Shown: positions 33,426-46,574 of the stretch, piece after piece | Position numbering within the stretch: position 1 is the first letter of the stretch | Layout of the letters: each line of letters begins with the position of its first letter | Assembly: GCA_963556195.1 (NCBI GenBank) | Contig: OY744519.1 | Location: forward strand, 103,351,500-103,415,499 | Length of the DNA stretch: 64,000 nucleotides | From: Sepiola atlantica | Taxonomy: Eukaryota > Mollusca > Cephalopoda > Sepiida > Sepiolidae | Reading direction: 5' to 3' | Notes under the pieces: model-generated | The model's input: the letters and a program-made list of their open reading frames with translations, nothing else | What the model was told of the DNA's origin: nothing | Database searches by the model: none | Program-made: the position numbers and the translations under genes

Positions 33426-34122
33426 GAATCAATCTTCTTTTTCTTTGTTTTAGACTTTATTTGAAAATAAAAATAAGTTTACATAACTATCGATTAGGCT
33501 TTTTAGAACATGATTATATCCCCCCCACCCCCCCAATAAAAAAAAAATTGGTCCTTTTTATCTTTTCCATTTTTAGAGGGAGAGGGTCAGTCTGCTATGA
33601 TGTGTTCATTTTACAGTGGACAAAATGCTATACTTTTAAACTTCTACTTCAAAAAATGTCATTATAGATGTTTTGTATTATGGCATATCAACCATTTTCT
33701 GAAAACTTAATGCCGAATCCAGTAATTTCGGTTAACAGTGTTTATGATGCAATTTTTTAATATCTTCAAATATTTATTTAGATTATTTGCTTTCACGAGT
33801 TGTTCATGATGTCAATTTATGTGTCGATCTGTGGATGCAGTTTCATGTTATAACAAGAACACATTATGGAATGGGGATACTAAAACCATGAGCACTTTGA
33901 GAGTAGGCGTTCTATTCAAAAGTAAACAAATTGGGATTGCTTAAGGCGCTGTATTTAGTCTATTATGAATGGGACCTGCACGTTAGAGTAGAGAAAAGAG
34001 ATCAGACTATGGCGCTCTTGGTAATAGTTTGGATTCTCGGTGACGGTGTTCTGGTGAGTCTAATCTGCATTGATGAGTTGTAATAAAAACGAAACAGCTA
34101 GCTGTGGATGACTACCTCTAAT

Positions 34123-34137
<15 letters not shown>

Positions 34138-34180
<43 letters not shown>
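34138..34180. repeat. (TA)n microsatellite
   Basis: Uninterrupted TA run. Confidence 0.95.
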
Positions 34181-34184
<4 letters not shown>

Positions 34185-34364
34185 GTATTTTATTTAAAAA
34201 CTATACATTACAGTGTCTGTTTGGTACACTGGGGTTCCATTGCTCTGGACAAAGTTGTTTGTGGATGACTACCTCTATCTGGCTTGTTATCACTGCGTAA
34301 AGTTTGCTACTTGATTTAAAATAATAAACATGTCATTATATCTTTATTTTAATCTTTGTAAGAG

Positions 34365-34434
34365 GACATAAAAGTGGTGCAAACCTATTCTGTTTGGGAA
34401 ATACATTTTACTCGTTTTGGGCCGGCTATTCTAG
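34365..34434 (+). mobile_element. Helitron-like 3' terminus
   Basis: GGACATAAAAGTGGTGCAAA at 34,363 is shared with 62,458, and both lines end in TATTCTTCTAGT or CTATTCTAGT. Here the terminal hairpin is poorly kept. Confidence 0.45.
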
Positions 34435-34464
34435 TAATATATATATATATATATATATAACAGC

Positions 34465-35660
34465 TGACGTCCTGACTGTAATATCACAGAGGATCAGTAA
34501 ATCTATTGACACGGGCTTCATTTCTAGAGAAATAGCTCTTAATATATCAAAGGGCTTCGATAGTGTTTGGCACAAAGGTCTGCTTCACAAGCTTGCTACT
34601 TATGAAATATCTGGAAATGTCTTCACAACCATCAGATCCTTTCTTTCTGATAGGTTCATAAAAGTAGCTGTTGATGGTCAGAAGGCTGGATCCATTCTTT
34701 GCCGAACCCTCTTCCTGATATTCATCAATGATCTCCCAAATCACATTCTTATATCATTCATTGATATCTATGCAGATGACAACTATCTATGAGAACATTT
34801 CGAATAGCTTTAATGAGTACTTTGTGCAAGAGGGAACAAGTTGCTGGTTACTTTGAATACATCTAAAACCAAGCTGTCCTTTCACGACCAATGCTCATAT
34901 CCCCACTTTGCCCCAGTTGAAATAGATGGGGCTCCCTTTGAGGAGGCCCCCTGTTTTGATAAGTTTCTAGGACTGACTTTCGCTCCAGATCTGAAGTAGA
35001 AAACTTACATCAGATCTGTTGCTAAGGTCTCTGGAAAAATGGTTGGATCATTATACCGCACCAGAAAGTATACAGCATAAGATGGAGTACTGTTGCCACA
35101 TCCGGGGAGGTGCCACTCAGAGCACTCTCTCTTGCCTTGACAGTACAAAATCGACTTCAAAATCTAGTGGGGGATTTCCTCTTCTTTTCCCTGCAGCCTC
35201 TTTTTCACAGAAGAGACGTTGCTAGTCTTTCTCTACTCTATCATTATTTCCATGGTAGATGCTTAACTGAGCTCCAATCTGTGGTTCCCTCTAGTAAAAT
35301 ATTCACAGCAAAAACACGTCTAGCTACAACCACAGTAAATAATTTTCCTTTCTTCCTCTGTATACCTAAAACTAAACGGAACTTCCATGAGCAGAGTTTC
35401 TTTCTAAGAACTGTCTGTCTGTCTAGAATGCAATACCACGGGGCTGCTTCACAGCTGACTACAGCATTGTGGTTTTTAAGTCCAATATTAACAAATTTTT
35501 TTTGAGCCATCCCATTAAGTAATCAATTTCAGCTGAGATCCAACCATGGTCTGCAATCCTCAAGATGTTTGTCTCACCATCCACTTGACACAAATCATTA
35601 ACTCTTGTCCTCGAATGGCCTTTGTGACTCGTTAGTAAAAATAAATAAATATATATATTA
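34465..35660 (+). pseudogene. jockey-like non-LTR retrotransposon, RT and C-terminal part
   Basis: Reverse transcriptase pieces in order: ADVLTVISQRISKSIDTG, IALNISKGFDSVWHKGLLHK (the D..KAFD block with A changed to G), VFTTIRSFLSDR, TLFLIFINDLPNHI, then YADD at about 34,769. The block holding PQGS is deleted between VDGQKAG and SILC. After frameshifts come FLGLTFAPDLK, VSGKMVGSLYR, HRRDVASLSLLYHY and SFFLRT. The tail ends in (TAAA)n at about 35,640. A dead element whose internal deletion removes an essential block. Confidence 0.75.
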
Positions 35661-35674
35661 CAAACACATACACG

Positions 35675-36010
35675 CACACACACATTATATAAAAGCAAGA
35701 TTTTGTATGTATCTTTGTATGCTAATGCTCTAATTCAAGAACCACTTGTCCGATTCTTGAAGTTTTGAAACCGTGTTCTTTGTATCTGTGTGTGAGTAAT
35801 ATAGTCCATAATAATATTTGTTTCTTATCAAGGTAAAGCCTTGATTCTTTCACTAAAAATGTTTGTTTTATACCTCTAATTTGAATGAGATTGAAATTAC
35901 AGACAGACAGCATAACATTTTGCAGATTACCAAAATTTGAACAAATTTTAATCCTTGTTCAATCGTGTAATTTAATTAAAAATTCTATAGACCCATAACT
36001 TAAGTTATGT
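35675..36010 (+). mobile_element. Helitron-like 5' segment, tentative
   Basis: TTATATAAAAGCAAGATTTT then TGTATGCTAATGCTC and CAAGAACCACTTGTCCGATT. This style of opening (short TA-rich start, then an AACTACTGGTCCGATT-like line) is familiar from non-autonomous Helitrons, but the initial TC is not clear and no 3' end was matched. Confidence 0.3.
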
Positions 36011-36109
36011 AAGTGAGTTGTATTTTCAACAGTTCTCACCATAACAGTATGATCTTAATCGTTTTGAAGTATTTTGAGCTCTGTACCTCATCCCCCCCCC
36101 CTTAAATTT

Positions 36110-36540
36110 TTTTATTCTCCCCAAACGAGGCATATTGTCACTAAAGCGCGAAGGGCTATTCTGATAGGAGACATATTTATAGGGATCAACTTGTGTAGCA
36201 TTATTTTTTAAACACCTCACCAAAGAAAATGACAACCCTCTACATAACCAAGTCAGTAGAGAGTCAGACGATGAGACAGCTACAGAGATGACTAGCGCAC
36301 CCACCCGCACGAGGCATGAAACGGAAATCAATTAGGATACTAAGTTTTAGAAGATAATTCTTTCCATTTTCGAGCAAGATCATTAAAAAAAAAATAAAAA
36401 ATTTTTTTTTTTTAATTTTAATTTTTTTTTTTTTACATTTTTTTTTCTTACTTTTGTTCACTCTAAACAAGGCATATTGCCACTGAAGCCTAAGGGCTTA
36501 CTATGGTAGGGGCCACATTTATAGTTGGGCAACCTGAGTG
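36110..36540 (+). repeat. direct repeat pair of about 80 bases
   Basis: 36,117-36,200 and 36,457-36,540 share AGGCATATTG, CACT.AAGC, AAGGGCT and CATATTTATAG-like lines. An A/T homopolymer region lies between. Nature unknown. Confidence 0.55.
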
Positions 36541-36549
36541 AGGAGTTGG

Positions 36550-36880
36550 GAAACAAAATGCTTGTTCACATTGCATTTAAATTTCTGCATAATCAGAATA
36601 GAAAATCTTCTGACATTTAGGAACCACTATAGTAAAGGTGTGGTATTTTGCTGCTAGTCGAGTGGATCGGCCGTATTTTCGTTGAATGGGGGGGGGGGGA
36701 TGGTCCAAGGCTGTCCTAGTATTGTGAGTCCATCTAGGGATAAGTACTCATGCTCGTATATAATGTATGTATGCGTGATTTGCATTGTTGCTCTGAAGAT
36801 CGTATCATATTTGGTTCATTAGTTTCCAAATGATAAAAAACGGATATTAAGATGCGTCCATTCAATCTGCGTGTTCAGCA
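36550..36880. other. no feature recognised
   Basis: Only a poly-G run near 36,687 is notable. Confidence 0.35.
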
Positions 36881-37007
36881 ATGAAAATACTATTTCACAC
36901 TTAAGTGTGACAGACCAACAAGCATTCTATTTCAAACTTAAGCATGACGGTCTGACAAATGAACAGACATGACCTCTTACAGAAAAGTGTAGACACCTTG
37001 ACCAAAA

Positions 37008-37340
37008 CTATTTCAAAGTTAAGTGTGACAGACCAACATAAAAGCAATTTCAAAGTTAAGCATGACAGACCAACATAAAAGCAATTTCAAAGTTAAGTGT
37101 GACAGACCAACATAAAAGCAATTTCAAAGTTAAGCATGACAGACCAACATAAAAGCAATTTCAAAGTTAAACATGACAGACCAACATAAAAGCTATTTCA
37201 AAGTTAAGCATGACAGACCAACATAAAAGCTATTTCAAAGTTAAGCATGACAGACCAACATAAAAGCAATTTCAAAGTTAAGCATGACAGACCAACATAA
37301 AAGCAATTTCAAAGTTAAGCATGACAGACAGGCCAACAAA
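37008..37340 (+). repeat. 37-base minisatellite, about nine copies
   Basis: Unit CAATTTCAAAGTTAAGCATG then ACAGACCAACATAAAAG. Units differ mainly at CAATT/CTATT and GCATG/GTGTG/ACATG, and diverged half-units reach out to 36,890 and 37,400. It has no open frame across units. Confidence 0.95.
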
Positions 37341-37399
37341 TAGAACCTTTTATAGAGATGCTTGGATGCATCTAAATGCTATTACAAGCTGAAGCATGA

Positions 37400-39012
37400 C
37401 AGACCGATCGACTGACACACGAAAAGAGCCCCTTGGATATGCTGAGATACATGTAGTCTAGTACTAATGTCCATTTAATGTTGTCTGTCACAAGTTTATC
37501 AAATCTGTAATAAGTTGAATACGTTTGGTGGGAGCACAAATAAAATGTCAAAATATTTAAAACGAACAGACAAAGGAAATTGTCTGATTGAAAGGGCAAA
37601 AACAAAACCCATGGATAATTAGACGCCTAACAAAACAGACAATAATTAGATATACAGCCGAGAGTCTAATTATTATAATCACAGATTGTGTTATCAATTA
37701 GCTATTGTAAATGTTATACAAATATATCCATCCCTAAACATTTCATTAAAATCTAATTTAAAATAATCCATCTATATTTTAATAGCAGTAACTGCCATCT
37801 CCTTTATGAATCGCATAAACGTGACTGTGTTTTTTTACTTTTCCTGTCAACCTATTTGTTTATCTCTCTCATTCTCTGTTAAGACCAGATGTCTTTGCCT
37901 TCTTATTATATTTTAATTGTCTTACTCTTGCAAACAAAATATGTGTATATAAGGACATATACACCACCCATTATTATTATTATATACTAAACTACTGTGA
38001 CCCGTTAGATCAGTATTTGCTTGTTTGTCACCATGCACACTGCATCTAAAGTGGTGAGAGAAATGGAATGATGTAAATGAGTCAAAAAGAGAGGGGAAGA
38101 GAGAGCGTCTGTTATGACATCACAATGTATTCTGATGTCATAATTGTATTCAAATGTATAAAAGGTGTTTATTAATCGATGATGCAAATAATGAAGACAG
38201 AGAGAGGAGGGAGTAAAAAAAATATTGTAAATAAAAATGTTTTGAATAATTTCCTATCCTTGGAAAATGATGATTATCAACTAATGTCAAAGTTAAGAAA
38301 TTATATATTTAATAATATATATATAAAATACTGATCCAAAGGGAAACATGATCTGTGAACCTCACAACATGATCGTTTTCGCCAACTGTCTAAATTTTTA
38401 ATTTTAAACCACATTCTCAAGAAGGGGGAAAAAATGGTTCTCCCGGGCCGAGATATGTTTTTTTTCAAATATCAGTGTTGACTTAGAATATTCCAGAGTT
38501 ATCTCTCTTGGACCAGACCTAAGTTATCTCTCCTTACCATTACTTGCTAAACTGAGAATGAACTCTTCAATTCTGAAGTATAAAAAAGACTTGCACATGC
38601 GTAATGCGAGATTTAAAATCGAGGCTTGACCTCTTTCTTGGCCGGGCTTTGAGGCCGGCAGATGTCTCCACCTGGCTCTATAATGGTTCTCCATTTTTGA
38701 CCTTGAAAAAGTCGTTACCATGCTGTAAGTGATGTCAACATATCAGTCATACCAATATTGTAGCGGTTATATGAAGCATTTCAAAATGCAGCTGTTGAAA
38801 TTGCTCAGAACTTTCCAGATAAGAATATTATATTTACATTATATAGAAATATCAGTGAATTATTTCTAACCCTGATGAACATTTAAAAAAAAATATTTAT
38901 CCTCAATCTGGGAATTTACTGTCGAGGCAGATTTCAAAATCTCAATTTATTAACCAATTGTTTTTTGTTTGCTAATAGTGTAATATATTTTTTAAACAAG
39001 TTGCTAGATTTG

Positions 39013-39015
<3 letters not shown>
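37400..39015. other. no feature recognised
   Basis: Mixed composition; short frames only, none resembling a known protein. Confidence 0.35.
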
Positions 39016-39050
<35 letters not shown>

Positions 39051-39062
39051 TAATAATAATAA
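39016..39062 (+). repeat. (AAT)n microsatellite
   Basis: About 14 TAA/AAT triplets, one changed to GAT. Confidence 0.95.
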
Positions 39063-39724
39063 CATAGGATATTTTAAGAATGGATTAGATGAATTCAGAA
39101 ATTATGGAAAAATAAAAAGGAATTAAGAGGGTATTTTGGTGGGAACTATCAGATGAAATATTTAACAGAATTTGATCTGTATTTTATTAATTGCGTAAAT
39201 GTTCTGTGCAATGCTTTTTTACATTTAAATAGTTTTTCTTTATGGTGTGAGTTGAGAAGACGGTTAAAAAGGGTGATAGCCAAAGAGGCTGAACAACCAA
39301 ATCTTATATATAAAGTGCAGTAATTTCTTCTCCCTATTTTGTGATCAATAACTTTTTACTACGAGTTACATGAAAATCTGTTTCGTCAGTCATATAAGGC
39401 ATGTATTGGTCACAAAAATATTTTTAATCAATTTCAGCAATTAAAAAAAAAAATTTAACCCTGATCAATACTTTATTTTTTATTAGTCATAAATAAAGAA
39501 AGGTGGGTGAATCCTTACCCTCGGTCAGAAGTCTTAATAACGCCACCCACATCATCAGGTACTAAATTAATAACAGAAAAGAGGGACACTTTATTTCCTT
39601 TCTTGTGTTGCCTTTGTCTGACAAGAGAAAAGAAAGAAAGTAAAAAAACAAAGGAAAAGAAGACAGAAAGTATGTTGCCTTTTGTGGTTTTAATCAACAG
39701 TCGACTGTGTGAGTGAGATAATGA

Positions 39725-39800
39725 TTGATTGATTCGGTTACTATGCCATACTTAGAAGCAGAAGTTATGAGTTCGAACCTCACCCGGGCATAAGTATTTT
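39725..39800 (+). repeat. tRNA-like sequence, probably a SINE head or tRNA pseudogene
   Basis: The 3' half is well kept: TGAGTTCGAACCTCA forms a T-arm with a good B box, followed by CCCGGGCA as an acceptor strand. The 5' half (CGGTTACTATGCC) does not pair with it, so a functional tRNA is unlikely. Confidence 0.45.
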
Positions 39801-40215
39801 TATTCTGATTTTATCCTAAAATGAACTTAAATTGCAATCTTACGCAAATCTTTTTGTTTTTCTTTGATTTTTTTCTGTAATCTACATACTTTACGAAAAT
39901 TAGGAGCCTGGGTGACGTCGGGTTTCCCTGCTAGTAATAAATAAAATAACAGTCTGAAAGAAAACAATACAAGTGAAAGAAACATTTGATCTATCTTTAT
40001 ATTCATTTCACAGTCCATGACACAGTCTCCCACAAAATTCTATTGAAATTCACTGAGAACTTTTTGAAATATTGCATAGAGAAACAAATAAACTGTTGTA
40101 GCTATAATGGGCCGAAAAGAAATAAGACAACAAGGAGGTAGAGTTAACAAGCGTATGTATTTACAGAAACAAAAATAATAAACAGCATAATCACATTGAC
40201 ACACAGGTTCTCGTT

Positions 40216-40300
40216 AAATTACCAAAGTTAAGCAACATTGAACCTGGTCAGTACCAGATGGGTGACCATTTGGGAATACCAGACGCTGTATGTAGGAGGA
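40216..40300 (+). pseudogene. 5S rRNA-derived sequence (5S pseudogene or SINE3-type head)
   Basis: AAGTTAAGCAAC, CCTGGTCAGTACCAGATGGG and TGGGAATACCAGACGCTGTA match the 3' two-thirds of animal 5S rRNA in order, including the internal A, IE and C promoter boxes. The first 40 nucleotides of 5S are missing and the RNA would not fold properly, so it is not a working gene. The following 200 bases (to about 40,510) are unrelated to 5S and could be the body of a 5S-headed SINE. Confidence 0.8.
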
Positions 40301-40510
40301 TGTTGACACCTCCCTGCAAGAACTGCAAAAACCTAACATCGTCATCTCCCCTAACCGGGATATACATGCGACTGGGGACCGGTTGTGAATCTGATACTCC
40401 CATGAAACTTCCTCCTTTGGAGTAAGCCGGTTCAACCTGCCTAGGATAAAGGCTATACCAGGTACAGGATATTTACAGAAAGTACAGAAGTGATGTGTTG
40501 TCAAAGACCG

Positions 40511-42538
40511 CTTCTGGCTTGGTCATAGCGACTGTCTGTTACCACCAATTATCATTATTCATAGTGTCGGGAAGAGTCCATGTAGTATATCACCATAACA
40601 CAAACAATGGTAAACACACTTGTTTCCAATTTTGCTGGCAGAGGTAAGTAAAAACCCAGACAAGCGCCCCCCCCCCCCACGTTTTCAAAAGTAATCCGTC
40701 AAACAAATAAATGACAGAGAACAGTTTTTCCTTATTATTTTACCGTCTTTTTTAACTTATCACATTTCTTAGAAAGCACAGAAGCAACAGTTTTCTTCTT
40801 TTTTTGTTTTAATTGTAAAATGTTAATTTTTGGCGAAAATCCTTGTTGAATTGTTTTTATTTGTTTTGGAATTCTTCTAAAGCAAATTACATGGTATTGT
40901 AGTTGGCCTAACGGATACTATTGTCGTTGACTATGAAATTGACTGTGCAGACTTCAAATACTATTACTATCGCATCTATTGTGTTCACTTATGCCCTAGT
41001 AATGTTGAGAAAGGTATGAACCCCCTATCTTCTCCCATTTATGGATAAAATAGCAACTTTTGTTGACTTAACCATTTGTAATAAGCATTGTGCTTTTTCA
41101 CCTTTCAAAACAAGGCAGTTGTTTTTTAATTATCCCTTTTATGTTTGATCAAGTGAATTTGAGAATATCTTATAACTACCAAAATATTGATAATTTTATA
41201 TTGATTTGAAATTTATCCTCTTATCATTATCCTGAGTTTTCTCAGTATAAGCATCACACACGCATACGCATTAGTTAGTATGAAAATATATTTATGGCAA
41301 GTAAGTTACACAGACGTTCATGCTTAATTTCCAAAGGAAATCATTCAGGTAAAAATTATATATGTATACAGAATTGAAGGAAAAATGAAATAAAAACTCT
41401 AAGTTTATTTGTTTGATTTATAATGATGTCAAAACCTGTTTCATTTACATTTCTCACTGCATTAGTTTTGTGAAGTGAAATTTTACTTTTAAATGAAATC
41501 ATTTATATTCATTAAAAAAAAGTTATTTTTCCCAGCATCTTTTTCAATTTGAAATTTTGAACACAATACACAAATAAACTAGTGAAACAGTATTATTTTA
41601 TATTTTGAAAATAATAACTAAAACACAACACAATTAGTAACTTGTATTTAGAAATAAACAGGAAAAAACAGAGCAAGACTTATCACACTGCATAAAGAAT
41701 TAAACATTATCGAGACTTATAGAAAATGGGAAATTATCGGCAAACAAAGCATCTTGGGCTAGTAAATTTAGTTTCAGTGATTGCACATAAATACTCAGGA
41801 TTTAAAAAAAAATGTTCAGAATGCCTATCCCGTGAATACTCGGGATAATCAGGAATGATGTTACCCCCCCCCCCCACACACACACATAAAAATTGATTTG
41901 CTATTAAACTGAACCAAACGATTCTATCAGATTTCACATTCTTATGTCTAATGACCTAAAAGTCGATAATGGACACACACACACACACACACATACAAAT
42001 ATGTCTCTCATATTAGTGTGATACTTGTTTTCTGTCTTTTTTATCCCCCCCCCCCATTTCTGTATAAAACTTGGCTTAAAAGGCAAAGCATATTAAAAAA
42101 AAAAAATTGCTGTATTATTCTGCATACTTTTTTTCCAATTCTTGTAAATCATTTTTTTTTAATTTAAAAAATTTAATAGGTTAATGTAGTTAAAGGTAAT
42201 TTATAGAAAGCAATACAATGCAGATGTGTAACAGGTAAACACGAACTGAAGCAAGTTAAAGCATATAACAGTGGAATAAGTTTTGAAGTGTCCACTTTTT
42301 ATTATAGTTTTTTTTTTATTAAAATCTTAATTGCTGTCAGTGCGGTTCAATGGAGGTTATATAAACATAATATTTCGGGAAAATTGGCCTTCCTCAAATT
42401 TCCCTTCTTCAAACGCATATAGCAAAAACCATTGTTGGTGGGGATAGTTCAGCAGAAAATAAGATGAATTAAATTAAGATTTTTAAAAATGTTGTTTCAA
42501 AAGTTTTGTTTGTCCTTTAATTTTAGTTTTTCTGTGAG

Positions 42539-42540
<2 letters not shown>
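40511..42540. other. no feature recognised apart from simple repeats
   Basis: Poly-C runs near 40,668, 41,865 and 42,047, and a (CA)n near 41,975. No coding signal. Confidence 0.4.

Positions 42541-42542
<2 letters not shown>

Positions 42543-42573
<31 letters not shown>
42543..42573. repeat. (TA)n microsatellite
   Basis: Uninterrupted TA run. Confidence 0.95.
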
Positions 42574-42575
<2 letters not shown>

Positions 42576-42944
42576 CCCTATGTATATTTTATAAACCATT
42601 TTTTTTTGTTTATTTATTTGTCTGATCCTACATTTCATTTTAATTAATTAATTTATTTACTAATAAAACACCACTTATTAAGGCGAAAAGCCATTCATTA
42701 ATGAGTTATGGTTTCATGTGCAAATTAAGGTGGCAAATTCAGTTGTTAAATGTAAACGCTGGTTGATTTTCATCAGAGAAAAAGTTGAACTGCTTTTTAA
42801 GTTTCTGGCAATCCCTGGTGTTTTAGAGTTAGGGTAGGTGTTTAATTATTAAGTTGGAGGTATGTTGATGAATTACTATTACCACTTATCAAGGCTAAAA
42901 GCTACTTGAGGATATACTTTTAACGTTCTGAAACTGTTGGAAAG

Positions 42945-44620
42945 TTTTTTTTTTTATTTCCAAAATAGAGATTAGAAGACGACACCGAAGTCGCACTGAT
43001 CAATTTAGACCAGTGTAAAGCTTTTGACAGGGTCGACCACCGTTTCTTGTAATCTGTTCTAGAGGCCGCCGATTTTAATCCGGACTTCTTCAAATGGAAC
43101 TCCATTCTGTATAGTAACCTGACGGCAGTGGTGCAGGTAAATGGAATGCGGTTGGGATCGTTTGCCGTTTCTCGGTTGGTATGTCAGGGTTGTCTGCTGT
43201 TGCCTCTACTTTATGTTCTTGCGCTGGAGCCCTTCCTGCACAAACTAAAGGACAGGGCGACAAGAACAGCCTTACGCGGTATCGCTCTACCCGGTGGTAT
43301 GTGAGCCCGGGTCTCCGCATATGCCGATGATGTCACTGTATGAGTGTCGAGATTTCAAGAAATCATTGTGGTGACTAAGGCACTAAAACGGTATGAAGAA
43401 GTCACAGGGGCCGTAGTTAAGTCAGCAAATCCAATGATCAGAGGTTGGTTGCCTCGAGCGGTGCGGTTGTGTTGCCAGACCTTTTCAACTAGTCGGATCG
43501 CCCAGTTTGGATTCTTGGCATATAGTTCGGACCGCTCCTCTAGCTTGAAAAGGACTGGTTGGAAGTACAGCCGAAGGTTGAAGCATCAGTGAGGATTTGG
43601 CTTCGAAGGGGGCTCTCCCTTAAAGGTAGAGCTGAGGCATGCATCGTTTACGTCTTTCCTTTCATCCTTTACCGTTTGGCTATACTACCTCGACCTGTGG
43701 ACCACTTGATGGCGCTTCTTACTTTTGTGGCAGAACAAGAAGATGCTAGTCCGTAGACAGGTCTGTACTCAATGTCCGAATGAGAGGGGTTTGGGGATGT
43801 CTGACTTGGCAAGTTATTGACATGCCGATAGACTGTCATTCTCAAGCCTAACCTTAATAAAGGAGTCTGCATGGGGCCAACCTCATCCCCGACATGAAGG
43901 CTGACAGAGACCAAAGGGGCAATCGCAGTTCTTTAACGAATGTCGAGCTGCGTTCAGATTACTGCAGGGGTTCAGTAACCTTGCACTGTTTAGAAAGACG
44001 CCATATCATGAGCTAGTGGCGGAGACTGCTTCGGATTAATTTGAGGAGTGGCTGGGATGGTCGAAGGGTGAGATCCACTCTCAGTGGAGTTGGGCGCCAG
44101 GCCGGAGTCATCTCAATAACTCTGAGTTTTATCTGATCTGGCAATTGGTCCGGAGTGTGCTGTCCCTTAATGACAAACCCTTCAAAACTAAAACTAACCT
44201 AAACTCTTTTTGCCTGCGCTGCACAGATGTTGAGGAAGAAACGTCCAGCACGCCTTCTTCAATTACAGCAAGCTGCATGAGTTTTGGAAGTATGTCAACG
44301 AGGTGATGGCTCGCATAGTCCCTGAGCAATTGGTACCCTGAGATGTAACATCTGTAGTGTACAGTGGCTTTGTGGCCCAGGGAGAAACGAATGGTGTTTC
44401 TCATGATCCTAACTGTAGCTAGACTAGTAGTGTGGACCTCACTCTTAGACATATGGAATGGGGGGAATCGCCTTCTAATTACAATCTGATTTCACACTTT
44501 AAATATCAGCTTAAAGTCAAAATCAGATGTGATGGGAGGAGATAGCACTGTGCACTATTTAAAAGGAGGTGGATACACAGCACTAGCTTACTCCTTCCAA
44601 TGAATTCACCAAGTTCCGTA
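42945..44620 (+). pseudogene. Tx1-like (L1 group) non-LTR retrotransposon, decayed
   Basis: RT motifs in order on the plus strand: ALINLDQCKAFDRVDHRF (stop after L), VLEAADFNPDFFKW, VVQVNGMRLGSF, VCQGCLLLPLLYVLALEPFL, RGIALPGG, then AYADDVTV at 43,317. Later frames give ALKRYEEVTGA, LSLKGRAEACIVYVFPFILY, WAPGRSHLNNSEF and CLRCTDVEEE, the usual thumb and C-terminal zinc-like parts of this clade. There are at least three in-frame stops and several shifts. The element would be over 4 kb when complete; its endonuclease and 5' part are missing. Confidence 0.8.
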
Positions 44621-44984
44621 TATAGTGGTCCATTACCAATGCGGAAACGAGTGACAGTCAGTCTCAATTCCATCTGCGAACACCATAGATATGTGGGCTG
44701 ATAAGGAGTTCTGCATCCTGCTTCACCGTTCTAAGCCATGTTTTAAAAAAGAAAAAAAAAGAAAGAAAAATAATTAAACCATTTAAAGATAACATTTTTT
44801 TCCCCATTACTGTTAAAATTTTATTGTAATGTACATTTATTTTCTTTCTCTTCCCCCCCACATATTGAAATGTCCAGAGAGAGGTATAACTACATAAATA
44901 CATTATTTAAAAATATTTTTTAAAGACAACGTTAGTAAATTATATTAAAATGTTGGAATTGCTTTTTGCCGAATGCATGAAGTC

Positions 44985-45640
44985 TCACAACATGTGATGC
45001 CTGGTTAGTTAGCCACTGCCTGATTAGATCAAACCAGCTTAAACAGTGGACAAAATCGAAAATATGTGCAAAAACGACACAGAAGCGCAATTTTGATTGT
45101 TTATGTAAGATTCATTTCAACAGCTAACACATTGAATCTTCTTAATATGATTCATAGCACATGAGACATCAAGCTAGATTTTTCTTATAAATCAATAAAA
45201 AATCCTCACATTTGTACTATATGAAATAAGAAACATGATTTGATAATAGGGCAAAAATTTAATTCACTCAAGTTTGAAATTTTTTTTTGTGAAAGACGAC
45301 TTAAACTTTAATTAATATTGACGAGTGACCCCTTTTCTTGAATATGGGACTCTCTTTATATGCATAGAGATACATGATATCGGGCAAACCAAATTTGAAA
45401 AACACCATCATAAAAAATAAATGGCTCGTCAGCGAAAATAGTAACCTAACTGGAAGTAGCTTGAAATAAAACTGTAGATTTATAAAAAGAAACGATTAAA
45501 TTTTGTTTACATCTAAATCTGATCAAAATAATCCAAAAGATAAATGAGTTATCACAAGTTGAATTTGAATGAAATTACACTATATTTGCCCATTGTCACC
45601 CACTGAACTAGGTTAGTTTGTGATAGCTAATATTACTTGA
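44985..45640 (+). repeat. dispersed repeat of about 650 bases, copy 1
   Basis: Matches the reverse complement of 54,935-55,600 along its whole length with many small changes: GATTCATTTCAACAGCTAAC at 45,109, GATTTGATAATAGGGCAAA at 45,236, TATATGCATAGAGATAC and GAGTTATCACAAGTTG near the end. No coding potential; family unknown. Confidence 0.7.
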
Positions 45641-45947
45641 TCAGGTTATATGTAAATGTAAGAAATGATGTTATTTAAAGTACAATAGACATTTTCTATA
45701 AATAAATATCAGTGAAATTCTTTTTGATTTCCTATAAAAATAATGTCGCTTAAGTGCTTTCCAACCACAATGGATTTCATATCCTGTTTACATTGTATAT
45801 TTCTGCATGTTTGTAGATGTTAACTCAATTTAGTTCTGCTTTAAGTCACAATAGTGGAGCACCTCAAATGGAAATCTTACTAGCATATTCTGTGATAATA
45901 TGCTTATTATTAGCTTATGACTGATGTTTTAATCTGAACTGTGGACA

Positions 45948-46150
45948 GGGTTACGAAGTTGGAGTTGTAAGAATGCTAGGAGATGGAGTCAGATTTTTTT
46001 ATCTCTGAGGAATTAGCAGAGTCTAAATACTAGAAGACTTTAAAATAAGGAGTTCTATATTTTGGAATTCTTGGGATCTGAATAAAATATTTTTGGCACT
46101 CTAGGCGTCTGAGTTGGATCTTATACTTTCAGACTTCGCAACTCTGGTGT
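45948..46150 (-). repeat. GGAGTC-rich repeat, copy 1
   Basis: Member of a family with degenerate GGAGTC/GACTCC steps around a core ATTTTAAA.TCTTC. Other copies at 46,378-46,475, 49,355-49,505 and 61,640-61,795. Confidence 0.6.
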
Positions 46151-46377
46151 GAAGTTCTTAGCCCAAATGATTGATTCCATTTCCAGAACCTGAAATTTTG
46201 AAAGGTCCGATTTCAACCTATGAAATCTTTCACAAGTAATAATTTATAGCATTTTGATTTTAAAGAGAACAGGCGTGTTTTTCAAAGTTCTGTGAGTTCT
46301 AGATATTTTACTTGTTTTTTTTTATGAACAAAATCTAAAAAAAATTAATTAAAAAAAATGGTGATGCATGATGAAAA

Positions 46378-46475
46378 TAGGGACTGTGGAGTCGGTAGCC
46401 AAACGCTCGACTCCCACTCTGATTCAGACTCCTGAAATTTTAAACGATCTAACTCCGACTCCTATTTGACAGGAC
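46378..46475 (+). repeat. GGAGTC-rich repeat, copy 2
   Basis: GGACTGTGGAGTCGGTAGCC, ATTCAGACTCCTGAAATTTT, AACTCCGACTCC. Confidence 0.6.
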
Positions 46476-46574
46476 ATTTTTGATAAAAAAATCTGTTTTT
46501 TTTTTTACTTCCTTTGCACAAACATTTATAAAATGAGCATCAATGGAATCACATGAAACGCAGATTAACTTCAT

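Noticed and set aside
37008..37340. CRISPR-like regular repeats
   Set aside because: Units are directly tandem with no unique spacers, in an animal genome; a minisatellite.
43090..43320. 76-codon minus-strand frame
   Set aside because: Antisense to the Tx1-like reverse transcriptase motifs on the plus strand.
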